Shown one piece after another: positions 32,926 through 45,376 of a stretch of 64,000 nt of DNA. Every line of letters starts with the position of its first letter. The first letter of the stretch is position 1. This DNA is from Tolypeutes matacus (taxonomy: Eukaryota > Chordata > Mammalia > Cingulata > Chlamyphoridae): NCBI GenBank assembly GCA_026826555.1, contig JAKSZT010054569.1:1000426-1064425 (forward strand). Reading direction: 5' to 3'. The translations under genes and the position numbers were made by a program. A model generated the notes under the pieces. The model did not search any database and had not been told where the DNA came from. It saw only the letters and a program-made list of their open reading frames with translations.

Positions 32926-35389
32926 TCTTCATTTGCAGATTAATTCTCAAACTGTGGGGTGCACATTTATTTTATTTTATAAAAGAAGAAAGCTTTTGAC
33001 CAATTCTTCTCCCCACCCCCCGACCCCACCGCCACCAAAATATGCCCCAGCACTCTTCTGAGGGATATGGGTGAATACTGGAAATAAATGTGCCCCATTT
33101 CCTTTTTGTATTCATTTTAATAAAAACTGCTTCTCTTCTAGATCTCACAAGATTTTCCTTGACAGGTGTTGCATTTTCTTATGAGCATGCATATCCTTTC
33201 AAATGAAGAACCAAATGGATTAGAGTTTGTTAACATTAAACTCTTAAAAATGAGCAAACAGAATAGAAGACACTTCAACTTGGCCCCAAATCAAAGAAAC
33301 TGATTGACTGATGCGCTTATCTACATTTTTTTTTTTAAGTTTCATTATATAACAAGGGGAAAATCATCTCAAATTTTCCTGGCCCTCACCCTTCCTGCTT
33401 CTCTTTGCTTTCTTTATAGTTAAGCAAAGACACTAAAAAAATTGGCTCTTAAAAATGTCTTTAGAAAAAGAGGCTGGTTGTGAAGTTGGTAATACACTCT
33501 GCTTCCTGCCTTCTCTGAAGCTTTCCAGATATTAAAACCAAGGTTTCATACAAATGGGCACTGTCTTAATCATTCCTCTTTGTTTTGCTTGATTGGAAGT
33601 AATTATAATCATCCACAATTAACCATAAATCACCGTTTTCCAACGGCTCTGCCATCCTCTCTGTGCTACATGTTCATAATATAACCTGAGAATAATGTTT
33701 TTTTCCAAGTTCTTGCATCAGCTGGAGCCCTATTTTATCCCATTTCATTCTCCCACTCTTCTCCAGCATACCCTCCAATTCATCCAAGCTAAATCTCAAT
33801 ATCACTCAATATTTCTTTCACCCTCTGTCTCTCTCCTCTATCTCTCTCTCTCTGTCTCAGACACATGTGCATATACACATGTGTACACATACATATACCT
33901 TTGTTCCTTGCTCCCAGCCTAGATGCTTTAGAGGACGGATGCATGATAAGGGAAGGAAGATTTTCCATCAATCAAGTGCCTAAGTGATAACGTCAACAGC
34001 TAACAGTACTCTAAGTATCCAATGGGAGGGTCTGGGACAGGAATACAAATGGCAGCTCATATACCATCTGTTTAAATATTTAAAAGTTATAGCTCAAGCT
34101 AACCAACTGTTGATACAATATCTTGATGAGTACACCATAATGACAACAAAATTGAAAAGTAGGCCTAAAGTTATAGTTTTAAATGACTGGAAGTCAGCAA
34201 AATATCAACAATCACTGAATAAAATGAGTATTGCCCTTGTATGGATGTTCTGTTGCTGGATAACAATGTTTAGATAAGTAATAGTCATACATGATTTATA
34301 ATTCTTACTTACGTATTCCACAAATTTTATTTTCCTTGTCTTTTTTTGCGCAAAATCACATTGTTATATCGAGATTTTTACCTGTTGTATTCTATTGACA
34401 ATAATGAGATTAAAAAAATAAAATGTAACTGTATCAAAGTTAACAAAATTTGAATATATTTTCAACAAAAGTGGAAATTAAAATAAATGTCAAAATATAT
34501 CTTATTTTCTTTTCGGTTTCAAATGTTACTGCTTCTAAAGCATTCAAAATGATATATTAAAATGAAAAGATAAAACATCAAATTATAATTAACAATATCA
34601 AAGTTTAAAACAAAATTATTTAAGTAAAGCTGTATTTTATTTAATTTTTGAGGGTTATTAAATCTTGCTACATATTTTATAAAAATAAACCCTATTCCCA
34701 ATTCAATGTCCATCTACTTGCCAAAAATTATATCCCGTTTCACAATGTTATGCCCAGACCTGCCTAAATACAAATTTAAGAGTATTTTTGTTTAAAATTA
34801 CAAACTGTTCTTCAGCTGCCATGAGCAACTGTTGCAAATATTATGCTAATTGCTGAATAACTCTGAAACCACAATTTAAACCTGAAGAGGAGCAAGAAAT
34901 GGATACCGAGTACTACTGGGAAATGATACATCATTATGCAAGAATCTATTGCATTCATGCTATCTGAGAATAGGATTTGACAAGTTAATTAAACTTTTTT
35001 TTACATTTACGTAAGTGCTGCTACGCAGTGACCTTCCCTTATATCAGCAGTGGCACCACACACACAACCTTCACAGCATTTAAAGACAATTACCCTCAGT
35101 TTTGAGCCTTCATACAGGAAAGGTGAAGAAATATTTCCCTGGTGTTAGTCAAAAGAGTAAATGTATTGTACATTTCATGCCCAGTGCTGAGTATCAAATC
35201 CCAAGGGACAGTGGCATTCATGTGTTCTTTGTTTGCAAGTCTTGCCCAAGATTAAGGCCACTCTTTTATGATGGGTATCCTTCAAAAATTAAGAAGAAAT
35301 ATTGGGTCCACAAAGCAAGACCAAGTTGCTATAAAAAGGGGAACATTCTGAACATAAGAAAGAGCACTTGAAAATTTAAAATCTGATAG
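32926..35389. other. long stretch with no recognised feature
   Basis: About 2.4 kb of mostly AT-rich sequence. It holds a CT/CA microsatellite at about 33826-33900, a GC-poor block at 34290-34720, and frames of 97 (33984-34277) and 89 codons (35102-35371). Neither frame has a known motif or splice context. This is the largest repeat-poor block of the window. Confidence 0.45.
33826..33900. repeat. CT- and CA-rich microsatellite
   Basis: Starts with (CT)n interrupted by GT, then alternating CACATGTGTACACATACATA-type sequence. Confidence 0.8.
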
Positions 35390-37177
35390 CAAGAAATTTT
35401 AATTCAATAAAAGTGTTGTGAAATAATGTTGAGAAAATCTCCCAGAAAGGAGAACAAAAAGAGAGAGAGAAAATTGGTAAGATATGTAAGAAAATTAGCA
35501 GACCAATCCAGACATACAATTCCAACTTACAGGAGTTCTAGACAAAGAAAATAGAGAAAGTAGAAACAATCATATTATAATAATAACATCAACAACAGTA
35601 AATTCCAGAACTGAAAGATGTGTTTCCAGATTGAAAGGGACCATTGGATAAGCAGTGAAATGAATGAAAAAATATCCCATATCAAAGTATGTCACTGTGA
35701 CATTTCTGCATACCAGTGACAAATATAAGAGCCTAAAATTATCTAGGGAGTGAAACAATGCTCATGTACAAAAGATGTATCAACATCATTAAAAATCCAC
35801 ATTAGCAGCACAGGTAGCTAGAAAACAATGTAGCAATGCCATCAAAATGGCGAGAAAGAATTATTGCCAATCTAGAATTTTGGATCCTGCCGAACTATCA
35901 GTCAAGGATGTAGATGAAACAAATAAATTTAGAAATTCAATGTACCCAGACAATTGTCTTCCCAGCTACATTTTCCAGGAAGCTACTGGATGACCCACTC
36001 CTTCACGATGAAGAGTCAAGCAAGAAAGGGGAAGACATGGATTCCAGGCACAGGAGAGAGGTAAAGAACTCCACAGGACAAAGTGAGAGAAGCAACAAGA
36101 TGGCAGCTCTGCAGCAGACTCTACAGGAACCAGCTCAACTGAACAGGTCAGGAAGAATATGAAAGTGATAGAACCCCTGACATGTATAAACATGTTTAGA
36201 GCAGATTTTCTGATCTGTTTCAGAAGAAAGTTTGGGAGACTTAGTGACTGGTACAAAAACACTTAGCAAATAAAAAGGTGGCAATAATTAATTCTGGGGA
36301 AAGAAAATTAAAAGTTATTTTTTTAAAAAGAGAAGAAATGGTATCTTAGCATATGACTTGGCTCATCTGTGAATATTAGTTGCATAGTGATAACATTGCA
36401 AATACTTAGGAATGATTTAACCAAAAATATTGAAAAAAAACATTGTTTTCATTTCCTGGCTGCTAAAACAAATACCATACAATTAGTTGGCTTAAACAAT
36501 GAGAATTTATTGGCTCACGATTTTGAGGCTAGGAGAAGTCTAAAATCTAGGGTTGGCAAATCGATGCTTTCTCCCTAAAGACTGTGGCATCCTGCAATCC
36601 TTGGTTCAAAGCTTTTCTGTTACATGACAATGTACATGGCTGTGTCTTCTCTTTTCTCTTCCAGGTTCCCTTGACTTCCAGCTTCTGGCTGCTGCCCATG
36701 GCTTCTCTCTCCATCTGCCTTTCACTCTGTTTATAAAGAATTTCAGTAATCTGGATTAAAGTCCACCTGATTCAGTGGGGCCACACCTTAACTGAAGTAG
36801 CATCTTGAAGAAATCTTATTTACAATGGGTCCACATCAACAGAATGCAGACCAAAACCAAGAACATGTATAAACTGGAGTACAACATTCAATCCACCACA
36901 ACCATATTTTTTAAAAATGGAGAATAATGGGAGGGGAAATGTGATGTGTATGTGTAAAAAGGCAATATGTCCTTGAAAAAAATAAGAAACTATAGTATAA
37001 TCATTTTTGAAGACTAAACAAAGAAAAAGGTAAAGAAGTAGGTAGAGAATGAGAGAATTGGAAGTCAAGGGAAATTTGGCAAAGGACTACTAGTTTTTCA
37101 TTATATACCTAATACTGCTTATTGATTTTTAAAACTATGTGCATGTTTTACTTTGATAAAACTCAATTAAAAAAATA
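35390..37177 (+). mobile_element. HAL1 (half-L1) fragment, split by an LTR
   Basis: Order fits the HAL1 3' half: CCAGATTGAAAGGGACCATT, AGCAATGCCATCAAAATGG, CAGGAAGCTACTGGATGACC and AAGATGGCAGCTCTGCAGC. After the LTR it ends ACTTTGATAAAACTCAATT plus A. HAL1 elements carry only an ORF1-type gene; here the frame is broken. Confidence 0.7.
36444..36900 (-). mobile_element. MaLR-type solo LTR
   Basis: Starts TGTTTTCATTTCCTGGCTGC and ends CAATCCACCACA. Flanking 5-mers AACAT (36439-36443) and ACCAT (36901-36905) differ at one base, a decayed duplication. Same family as 2295-3190. Confidence 0.75.
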
Positions 37178-37395
37178 AGTTGTGTGGGAGAGAGTGTGTG
37201 GGATGAGAGACTGGAGATACAGTTTGGTGACAGATTGTGAAGCAATTCTAGAAGACTGGGAAAGTGAATCGACCAGGGGTGAAGAGTAAGATTGCCTCTC
37301 AGCTTAAAAAGCATGATTTAGATTCAAGGTCATGATTTTAAAGTGAGAATAGCCAGTATGATAATATGTTTTTCGCCAACTACACTCAGTTACAC
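37178..37395. other. no feature recognised
   Basis: Short unassigned stretch. Confidence 0.45.
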
Positions 37396-37900
37396 AGGTA
37401 CAGGTACTCAGCAAAGAATTGGATTTAATCAAGGTTGTCACTTTGTCAAGTGAATAAGATAAAGTGAGAGAAAGAGAGAACCAAAGGTATATGCAAGGAT
37501 TATAATAATTGAACATGGAATTTAAGATAGGTAAAGAGGGGAGGGAGGATATCAAAAAGATGATGGGCAGGGGAAATGTGGTTAGAGCAAAAGATTGGAG
37601 TTTCTGATTGGTTAGAAAGATTGTTGGACTTGGGATTTTAGAAGGCATGAAATAGAAAAATTAGTGATGTTGATCAGAGAGGGAGAGGCATGAGGTGGAA
37701 GTTGTAGAGGAGTTGCAGTACTGGTGACCACAAGGGTGAGGAAATAACAAGAGAAGTGAGTGGCTCAGGACAGGTGAGGACAAGAAAACTCAGGGAGAAG
37801 AGCTCAAGGAGTGCAGGGACAAGACTCATTTTAGAGAAAGTGACCAAATGTAGTAAAGGGGGGAAAGTGAGGAGTCAGGTCTTGATACCCAGAATGAGTG
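37396..37900 (+). mobile_element. ancient mammalian repeat, family not assigned
   Basis: Purine-rich text with GACTTGGGATTTTAGAAGGC, similar in style to 30830-31960. Boundaries approximate. Confidence 0.35.
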
Positions 37901-38793
37901 GTGCCATCCTCATATCTCATACCTGTGAACTTTAGCTCCAGCACTTATAAAGTCAGGGTGAAAAGAGATATTTTACCTGGTCTACAGCAAATAAACCCTT
38001 TACACATCTGGCAGCGGGGGGAGGGTAGAGGTGGGATGTATTTCACACATCCTGGCATATGATAAAAACAACTACAATGTCTTCAATTTAGAGTTTCTTT
38101 GGTGGTTTTTAGTTTTCTAAGTTATAAGGGTTGGTGTCTTTTTTCAGGAGACACCATGTGTTTATTCTATCCTCTACCCAGAATGGCTGGAACCCACCCA
38201 TATAAACACTGATGTGAATACAGAAAGCCTAGTGCCATGCTCTGTCCTCCGCCCTCATTCAGACTCCCCCTGGGTCCTTCACTCCTCTTCCTTAGCTCTC
38301 CAATCCCTTGACGCTCTACTTCAGATCCTAAGAGCCATTTCAGGTTCTCCTTTATAGGCCACCATCTTGGACTTCTTCAATGTACTTCATCAGTTATCTT
38401 GTTTTTGAACCTGCACTACCACCATGCCCTATTCTGGAACATCCTCCGCTTCAAAATATGCATTCTCGCTGCCCAACCAAGTTCTTCAGGGACCCATTCA
38501 GGTGGGCTAGGTCACTCAGCACGTGGGTCAGGGGGAGGGGGACTACACACTCTGCACCAGGCACTTGTTCCTTCCTCACATTCTCACCAAACAAGGGAGA
38601 AGTGTTGGAAAAAGAAACAATGGAGCACGTGACTACAGCTCCACTGGATTTGAATTCAATGGCAGCACCTTGTCTTCTAGGGATGAAGAGGAAGATGAAT
38701 GACACAAGACTCTTGCCCACAGGGTATGTACTCATGCTCCATGGGCTCTGGCCCCAAAGCCAATCCAGTGCTTTTCATCAAACATGTATCAAG
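37901..38793. other. no gene supported
   Basis: Contains the longest non-repeat frame of the right half (38380-38841, 153 codons), but it continues into the DAS at 38794, so it is not a conserved gene. A pyrimidine-rich part near 38220-38400 may be old L2. Confidence 0.45.
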
Positions 38794-38893
38794 GGGAGCA
38801 GTTGTAGCTCAAGTGGTTTAGCGCCTGCTTCCCACGTTTGAGGTCCCAGGTTTGATCCCTGTTACGTCCTAAAAAAAAAAAAAGGCAAACAAA
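38794..38893 (+). mobile_element. DAS SINE, short monomer
   Basis: A box TAGCTCAAGTGG, B box GGTTTGATCCC, poly(A) tail plus GGCAAACAAA. Perfect duplication AAACATGTATCAAG at 38780-38793 and 38894-38907. Confidence 0.95.
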
Positions 38894-38907
38894 AAACATG
38901 TATCAAG

Positions 38908-39514
38908 TGTCCAGCATGAACCCAGCACTGTGCTGAAAAGGAGTAAGCTTTCAGAACTAAACCAGGCACAGTCTTGTACCAATGAGTTTTCCACTAATCC
39001 TCTAGATGGTTAAAAAAAAAATTATAAATGATTATTGGTGCAGATTTCTTTGCTTTTGGAATTGAAGACTTTGCCTACTAAAACAAAGTAATTTTTTTTG
39101 CTCTGTACCCTGATTGAATGAAGTAATAAAAAATCTCAATCCAGTCAAAACTTTATTGCCAGTTATCTCAAAATGTTGTTATAAATTTACAATTAGCTAA
39201 GAAAGTTATGGAGTCTAAAAATAAAAGTTAATTAAGTTTTAAAATATTGCATTTACAAATTTTCTGATGGTTATTTCAGGAGTATTTTAACTTTTCACAT
39301 GTTTATTTCTTATTTCCCCAGCTAGGGCACGAACTTCTTATACTTTCCTCATATTATTCACAACTCCCAGCATCACACTGGACCCACATTATGCCCTTAA
39401 TACATGGGCGTTTATTTTATTTGAGGCCACATATCCTTAAGAAAGGTATAGTGAACATATGTATTTTCTTTAAAAGCTTTATGCTCTCTCAATGTTATTG
39501 CCTCCATTTAAAAT
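38908..39514. other. mostly unassigned; possible L2 3' end
   Basis: The block at 39310-39420 (CAGCTAGGGCACGAACTTCT, then CATGGGCGTTTATTT) resembles the very end of L2. Otherwise AT-rich. Confidence 0.35.
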
Positions 39515-39780
39515 CAATCTCTAGTAATGAAAGAATGTGCTTGCTCTTAGAAAACACACACTGAAGTATTTAGGAATAAGAAGGTACAATGTCTCCAAAT
39601 TACTCTCAAATGGTTCAGAAAAAAATAATTTTATATATATACAAAGAAAGAGAGAGAAGTTACAAAGTAAATCAGGGAAAATGTCAACAGTTGGTGAATC
39701 TGGTAAAGAATACCTCAAAGTTCCCTGTATTGTTCTTTCAACTTCTCTGGAAATTTGAAATTATATCAAAACTAAAAAAT
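39515..39780 (+). mobile_element. L1M 3' UTR fragment
   Basis: CACTGAAGTATTTAGGAATA, TATATATACAAAGAAAGAGA and CTTTCAACTTCTCTGGAAAT are in the order of an old L1 3' UTR. Confidence 0.55.
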
Positions 39781-41264
39781 TACCCCACCCACACAAAAGT
39801 CAATCTCCATAAAGAAGGATACCCTAGAATGATGAGTTCTATTCTGCTATGCATTCGAAACAGGAAGGAAAAAAATTTTTGAGTGCTGAGTTGCAAATGA
39901 TGGATGAGGTGGTGAGCTAACAGTTGTTTCAGCAGGAGAAAAGCCCCGATGATAAATGAATTTTCACTTTTGTTAGGCTGGGTTTGGCTCTTAGCTAACT
40001 CATCAGTCAAACTTTAGGAGCTCTGGGAAAATCCCAGTGCACATGTAAGAGCACTCTCTAGGACTGCTTCTGGAAGCCCTGCCCAGAGACAGGTCCACCC
40101 TTGAGACACTGTCCTATGGAAAAGGAAGTCAGTGGAACAATGAGTTATAATTACAAGGGAGACTAGCTGGCTGAGAGGCTGGGAAACAGCTGACATCTCT
40201 TTGCTTCAGAAAGCAATTCCAGGTTAGCTCCTATTATGAGACTGGCTCCTGAAACACCAAATGCCAAAATGTATTGATTCCTATATATTGATGGAAATGT
40301 ACAATTTAGAGACCAGCATCTGGGCACATTCTGCAAAGTGTTCTGTCACTTTGACTCCTTCCTGATGCCAGCCGGTCCTATTCGGGCATTCTGTAGTAAT
40401 CTCTGAAGCCCAGGGTGGGATTACAATGTTCAAGTTTACTGTAAACTGGCAAAGGATTAAGACAAGATGCTTCGAGGGAATGAACAGATGCTCAGAGAAA
40501 GCACAGGAATACTGAGGCCTGACCACAATTGAAAATGACTGAGCCAAAAAAAAAAAAAAAAAACAAGAAGTCATTCACATGCCAAGGGCTATTTCCTCCA
40601 CCTCACCCCCCACCCTGCTATGCTGGAAGTCAATTCTCCACAGTCCATGGTGAGTCAGGCGTGAGTACTTTGATTACGGCTCAGCTGATGTCACTCAAGA
40701 AAGCAAGGGGGGTCACCCACTGCATCAGAGGAAAAGACATTTGACTGAGACAGGTCCACCCTTCAGCCCTCTGGGGAGCCCGACATTTCCAGGACAAGGA
40801 AAACAAACTTCCTCTTAAGAGGGAATATGCTTTCAGTGTGGGAAAAAAAAGAGAGAGAGAGAGAGAAGCAGAGAGGGTCAATACGTGCTCACCCTTGGCT
40901 GAAAGTCCACAATCAGGGAAATTTCTGTCCTTTCAGAAAAGGTGAAAGCATCAAAATGTCCTCTGGTTCAATGGCAGATTTAAGTCACTGCACGTAGGCA
41001 AGGACAAACAGTCTTGACTCAACACAGCCTGTTGCGCCAAGGAGCCGTCTAGCTCCTTTTCAACTCTGCTCTTTGTTCTCTGAAGAGTTAACACTTTATT
41101 CATTTAACAGGTGTCTATTGAGAGGCTACCCTGAGTTTTGCACCAGGGCATCCTTTGTGACGGGGAGAGGAGATTCAAATCCAATACTGCCAATAGCAAA
41201 ACCCATTGTTGTTGTCGTGAGAGCTCACGGTTGACTTCTTACTATGTTCTCATATTGCAAGAAG
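39781..41264. other. no feature recognised
   Basis: Unassigned. Includes a poly(A) at 40546-40562, a short (GA)n at 40849-40866, and a 17-base exact direct repeat (40086 and 40747). Confidence 0.45.
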
Positions 41265-41440
41265 CACTTGACGTGACTTATCTTATTTGAACTCCAACAA
41301 TCTTGTTGTTGAGGTAAATACTATTATTATCATCATTTTATAAGTGAGGAAACTGAGACACAATGACTAAGTAATCTGTCCAAGATCGCACAGCAAGTGA
41401 GTGGAGGAGGCAGGGCTTGAACCCAGACAGTTTAGACCAG
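41265..41440 (-). mobile_element. MIR SINE
   Basis: Reverse MIR with AAGTGAGGAAACTGAGACAC, CAAGATCGCACAGCAAGTGA and GGCTTGAACCCAGACAG. Confidence 0.85.
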
Positions 41441-41645
41441 CACTGCCCAATAGAGTGTTGTGCAATGGTGAAAATGTTCTGTATCTTAACTGACCAATAT
41501 GGTTGCCACTAGCCATATGTGGTTACTGAGCATTTGAAATATGGCTAGTACACCTGAAAGACTGATTTTTAAAATTTTATTAAATTTTAATTAATTTAAA
41601 TAGTCACATGTTGTTAGTGGTACTATATTACATAGCACAGATCTA
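41441..41645. mobile_element. hAT-Charlie-like DNA element
   Basis: CAGCACTGCCCAATAGAG, then GTTGCCACTAGCCATATGTG and GAGCATTTGAAATATGGCTA, followed by an AT-rich centre. Typical of small Charlie-group elements. The right inverted end is decayed. Confidence 0.55.
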
Positions 41646-42289
41646 AACTGACTTAGAGCCAACATACTTAACCTGTGCTAAATAGCAAATGACAAAATGT
41701 GGGATCCCACTTTAAGCTTTGTTTTAATCAATTGGAAACCAAGTTAAAAATAAACACCAGTGTCATCCTAGAAGGGAAAAGAATGGGAAAAGGGTCCTTA
41801 TGTACCTATAGGGAAGGAGGGAGGGAGGGAGGGAGAGAAAGGCTTGGGTTACAGTTGCCAGGCAGAGAACACAAGACGCTAGAGCATGCTGTCCTCCAGG
41901 TGCTGAAGGAATGCCTCTTCAGACTGCAGAGCCATCCGTCACCTCTGTAATCATCTCCACCTGCCACTCTGGCACCCATCCAGCCACCAAGAGCCTCCCT
42001 ACAACCTTATACCTGGTCCTATACCATGGGCTCATCAAGCCCTGAGACCGCAGGCCCCAGGCCACTCCTCCCTCTTGGCTGAACCCTGGGGATGGCTCTA
42101 ATGGGCCCTGTTCAACCCCAAGGAGGATGCAAGATAAAGATTTGCTCCTCCTGCCTACCCTCTAGAAGCTCTCAGTCCAGAAGGCAAAGACTTACAAATT
42201 CGAGCTGGCCAAGGCACAATGCAAGATAGTATGTGAGTCAGCACATGGTGGACATCGGACATCACAACAAAGATGTCAGGGGGAAAAAC
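41646..42289. other. unassigned; GGGA microsatellite
   Basis: A (GGGA)n tract lies at about 41812-41840. The rest is GC-richer DNA without recognised features. Confidence 0.5.
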
Positions 42290-42500
42290 TGAGGGCAATA
42301 AATTGGACCTGCATGAACAGTTAGGGACAGTATCATGGAGGAAGAGGGCTTTGGACTGGGCCTCAAGAGATGGGTGAACTTAGAAAGTCAGAGAGGAGGG
42401 GAAAGGGCTTTTGAGGTGGGGAGGAAAGCGGGAGTACAGAGACCAAGGTGAGTGAGCACAGATGTAGCAAGGGACTATTAGAAGTCAAGCCCAAAGAGAG
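42290..42500 (+). mobile_element. ancient mammalian repeat fragment, family not assigned
   Basis: ATGGAGGAAGAGGGCTTTGG, then ACTGGGCCTCAAGAGATGG, is a familiar old-repeat phrase. Confidence 0.4.
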
Positions 42501-42659
42501 CAGCAGTGTGGGATCAATTTGCACAAACGGAGTGGTGGTAAACTCTTTTTAATTAGTCTGTCCCCACCTCAACTTTGCTAGGTCTGTTAATAATATCCTT
42601 GCTCTCAAAGAGCCGGAAGGGAAACTGAGAGGTTACTTGAGCAAGTCACTGGTCACAAA
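42501..42659. other. no feature recognised
   Basis: Short unassigned spacer. Confidence 0.45.
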
Positions 42660-42803
42660 CTTGAGGAATTTATTTAAATATATAAATTCCAGAGTCCACT
42701 CCTACAGATTCTGTGGGACTAGGCTGTGGACCAGGGAGTCTGTTTTGTTTTCTTTACCCTCGAATGGGGTGATTCTGAAGCGTTTGAGAAGCACAGACTT
42801 CAG
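42660..42803. mobile_element. MER5A-like hAT fragment
   Basis: CCACTCCTACAGATTCTGTG, then GATTCTGAAGCGTTTGAGA AGCACAG, follow the 3' half of MER5A. Confidence 0.5.
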
Positions 42804-43034
42804 CTCTCCCAGAAGTGAAGCAGAATTTACCCCATGTTCAAAGCTGTCCAGGAAGAATTACCCAGACTCCCTTGGGAAGCTGTGAAAAGAACTAATAAGC
42901 TTACCTCAAGAGGAGAATTGTTGGAAGCATGGGGGCGGAGAGAAAGGGATGTCTGTCGAAAAGCACAGGAACGTCAAGTGCCCACATTGGAATTAAAGAT
43001 TTCTTTGTATGTAATTTACAATAGTTCCTCTAAT
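42804..43034. other. no feature recognised
   Basis: Short unassigned spacer between the MER5A-like and MIR fragments. Confidence 0.45.
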
Positions 43035-43185
43035 TCCTTTATTTTATAGTTGAGGATGCCCAGCCTTAGAAAGGTTAAGTGACTTATCCATGTTCATACA
43101 GCTATAAAGCCATAAATAAATTAAACCAGATACCCCAGATTCCTGGCTCAGTGATCTCTCGACTCTGTCCCACTGCCTCTCATTA
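43035..43185 (-). mobile_element. MIR SINE fragment
   Basis: Reverse MIR words GAAAGGTTAAGTGACTTATC and TTCATACAGCTATAAAGCC. Confidence 0.7.
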
Positions 43186-43884
43186 GCACCCCCACCCCAC
43201 CCCACCTCCAGGACAAAACAAAACAAAACACAGAACCCTTCCTTTGGACTCTTTCATACTATTTTCATTATACCATTCTACTTGACAGCAGTTCTTTATC
43301 ACAAAGTCTGCACTTATCTTTCGAGAGTGTGTCCTTTGTTGTACTCTCTCAATATTTTCCAAGAGCTCAAGGAGATCCAGAGGAAGATAAACCTCTGCCA
43401 ACAAGACAAATGTTAGTTTTTATTAAGGAAAAAAAAAAAAAAAAATTAAGTCCTTCTGTGTTTGCTGCTCCTGTGGGAAGAGAGTGGTACTAAGTCTTGT
43501 TTTCACTCTGAATTTCCTCCTGGTGAACACAGATCTTTTTTGTTTTAGGTCTCGCAGCCAAGGCAACACATTGCACTTCCTCTCCTTTTAAACAATACCT
43601 ACTCCTAATGGCACCTTTCACCCACCTGGCTCTAGTGGTCTAGTAACTCAGCCTCAGAGAGAGATGGAAAAACACCATCCCCCTTTCTCCCCCCATTCAG
43701 CGCCATCTTGGGCACGACCAGCAGGCTGACACCTTTCAAGAACAGAAAAGGCAGACCCCAAACAACTGTATGCTCGGTAATGAGGTTTTCTGCTCTACGG
43801 GGAGAAGTCACGTGTTATTCCTCCACCCCCCTTGCCATCACATTAGACTGGAAAGAATATGGGAGGCTCAGGATTTAAAGGGAA
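43186..43884. other. no feature recognised
   Basis: Includes an A run at about 43428-43445. Sequence at 43540-43840 is repeat-free and moderately GC-rich; no exon was supported. Confidence 0.45.
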
Positions 43885-44010
43885 TTCATCTAGCCCAGTC
43901 ATTGTGTAAATGAGGAAAACTGAGGTTCAAGGATTTTAAGTGATCTGCCAAAGATCACATGCCTATTTAGGAGCAGATAAGAAATAGATCACAGGGCTTT
44001 TTTGCTCCCT
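43885..44010 (-). mobile_element. MIR SINE fragment
   Basis: AATGAGGAAAACTGAGGTTC, then AAGTGATCTGCCAAAGATCA. Confidence 0.7.
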
Positions 44011-44820
44011 ATTATCACCTAAGAACATTGCATTGGGTTTTGGTCCTGACTTGGCAATTGATTTCCTGTGTTCCTGAGATTCTATGCTTCAATTCCTTTG
44101 TCTGGAAAATCAGGATTAAAATGTCTCCTCAACACATGTCACAGAGATGTTAAGGAAATCAACTAACACCATGAAAACGAAAATGTTCTGAAAAGAGGAA
44201 AGCATTATTATTATTTTTTAATTATATTTAATTAAGACACCTTTCCTTATCTCAGACTTATCTTCTAACAAGCTCCAAAAAAGGGTAGGGATTTTTTTAT
44301 CTAGTTAAAAAAAAACTCCCAGGAAGAAATTGAGGCAAGAGGACTTACACAAAGGTCGTTGCATAGGGAGATTGTTTTTAATCTAATCTGATGGAAATGT
44401 CCAGATTGTGAATATTCTTGACAAGTTGGTTAAGAAAATGGAGGATATTGCTGGGGATGTGGAGAGGGATCAGCCCATGTGGAGCATTAGGCATAACTGG
44501 GTCTTTTATCTTGGGGGAAAAAAAAAAAAAAAAAAGCCACCCCACATACAAGAGAAATGGAAAGCTGGCTCCTCATTTGTGAGCCGTGTTAAGTCTGTGG
44601 TAGAACACAACAGAAACAGAGGCAAGGGCTCCGCTGCTCACAATCTCCCTCCAGGAATTATGGCCCAGGGCATTTCCAAGGAAGTTTTGCTTTCTTCCAT
44701 TTCAGCATGTAGTAAATAGCTAAAGTCAAAAGTAAGAATTCCAAAGAGTTATTCTGCTGGACGTGTGGGGCCAGGGCAGTGCTACAGGGTGGAAAGAATA
44801 GGCTGTTCCAAGTGGCATAT
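44011..44820. other. no feature recognised
   Basis: Unassigned; contains a poly(A) at 44519-44535. Confidence 0.45.
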
Positions 44821-44835
44821 AAGATTCACTGAACT

Positions 44836-45361
44836 CATCCCCTCCCTACCCCAAAAGTGTCAAGTGGCCACTGGCTCCACCTCATTGTTATAATTTCTTG
44901 CATTGCTAGAATCACCATAGGTGAACAAGAGAATACCATCAAGTTCACTCTAGTCCATAGTTCTTCCCCTAATCCTGAGGGGACTGGGATGGTGATGTCC
45001 ACTCCAACTCCAAGTGAGAGAGGGCTTATATTGGTCTACAGTGTGAACTGTGGTCTATGGTTGGTGGCAAGGCTCCAGGATGTGTAAGTTCATTGAGGGT
45101 GGTGGGCCACACTGTGGGAGATGTTTGTGTGGGATGTGGTGGGAAGGTGTGGGAGGTGGGCAACATGGGAATCCCAGTGGGTTCCGTGTAATATTTTGGG
45201 TAATCTAAGCACCTCTTAAAATATATGTGTATATATATATAAATAACATTTTTGTAAGCAAATACACATATATGCATATATATTTATATATCATTTTGCA
45301 AATGTTTGTATGTATTGTGAGAATTTTGATTTTTACCCATAATAAAAAAAAAAAAAAAAAA
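44836..45361 (+). mobile_element. family X retroposon, copy E (divergent 3' segment)
   Basis: Shares TGGTCTATGGTTGGTGGCAA and the GTAATCTAAGCACCTCTT ending with the family, then has an AT-rich extension and about 20 A. A perfect duplication AAGATTCACTGAACT (44821-44835 and 45362-45376) proves one retroposition event. It is distant from the other copies. Confidence 0.75.
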
Positions 45362-45376
45362 AAGATTCACTGAACT

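Noticed and set aside
33984..34277. 97-codon frame in the repeat-poor block
   Set aside because: No motif, no flanking splice or promoter signals; length expected by chance in AT-rich DNA of this size.
38380..38841. 153-codon plus-strand frame
   Set aside because: Its C-terminal part is the inserted DAS at 38794, so the frame postdates the insertion and is not conserved.
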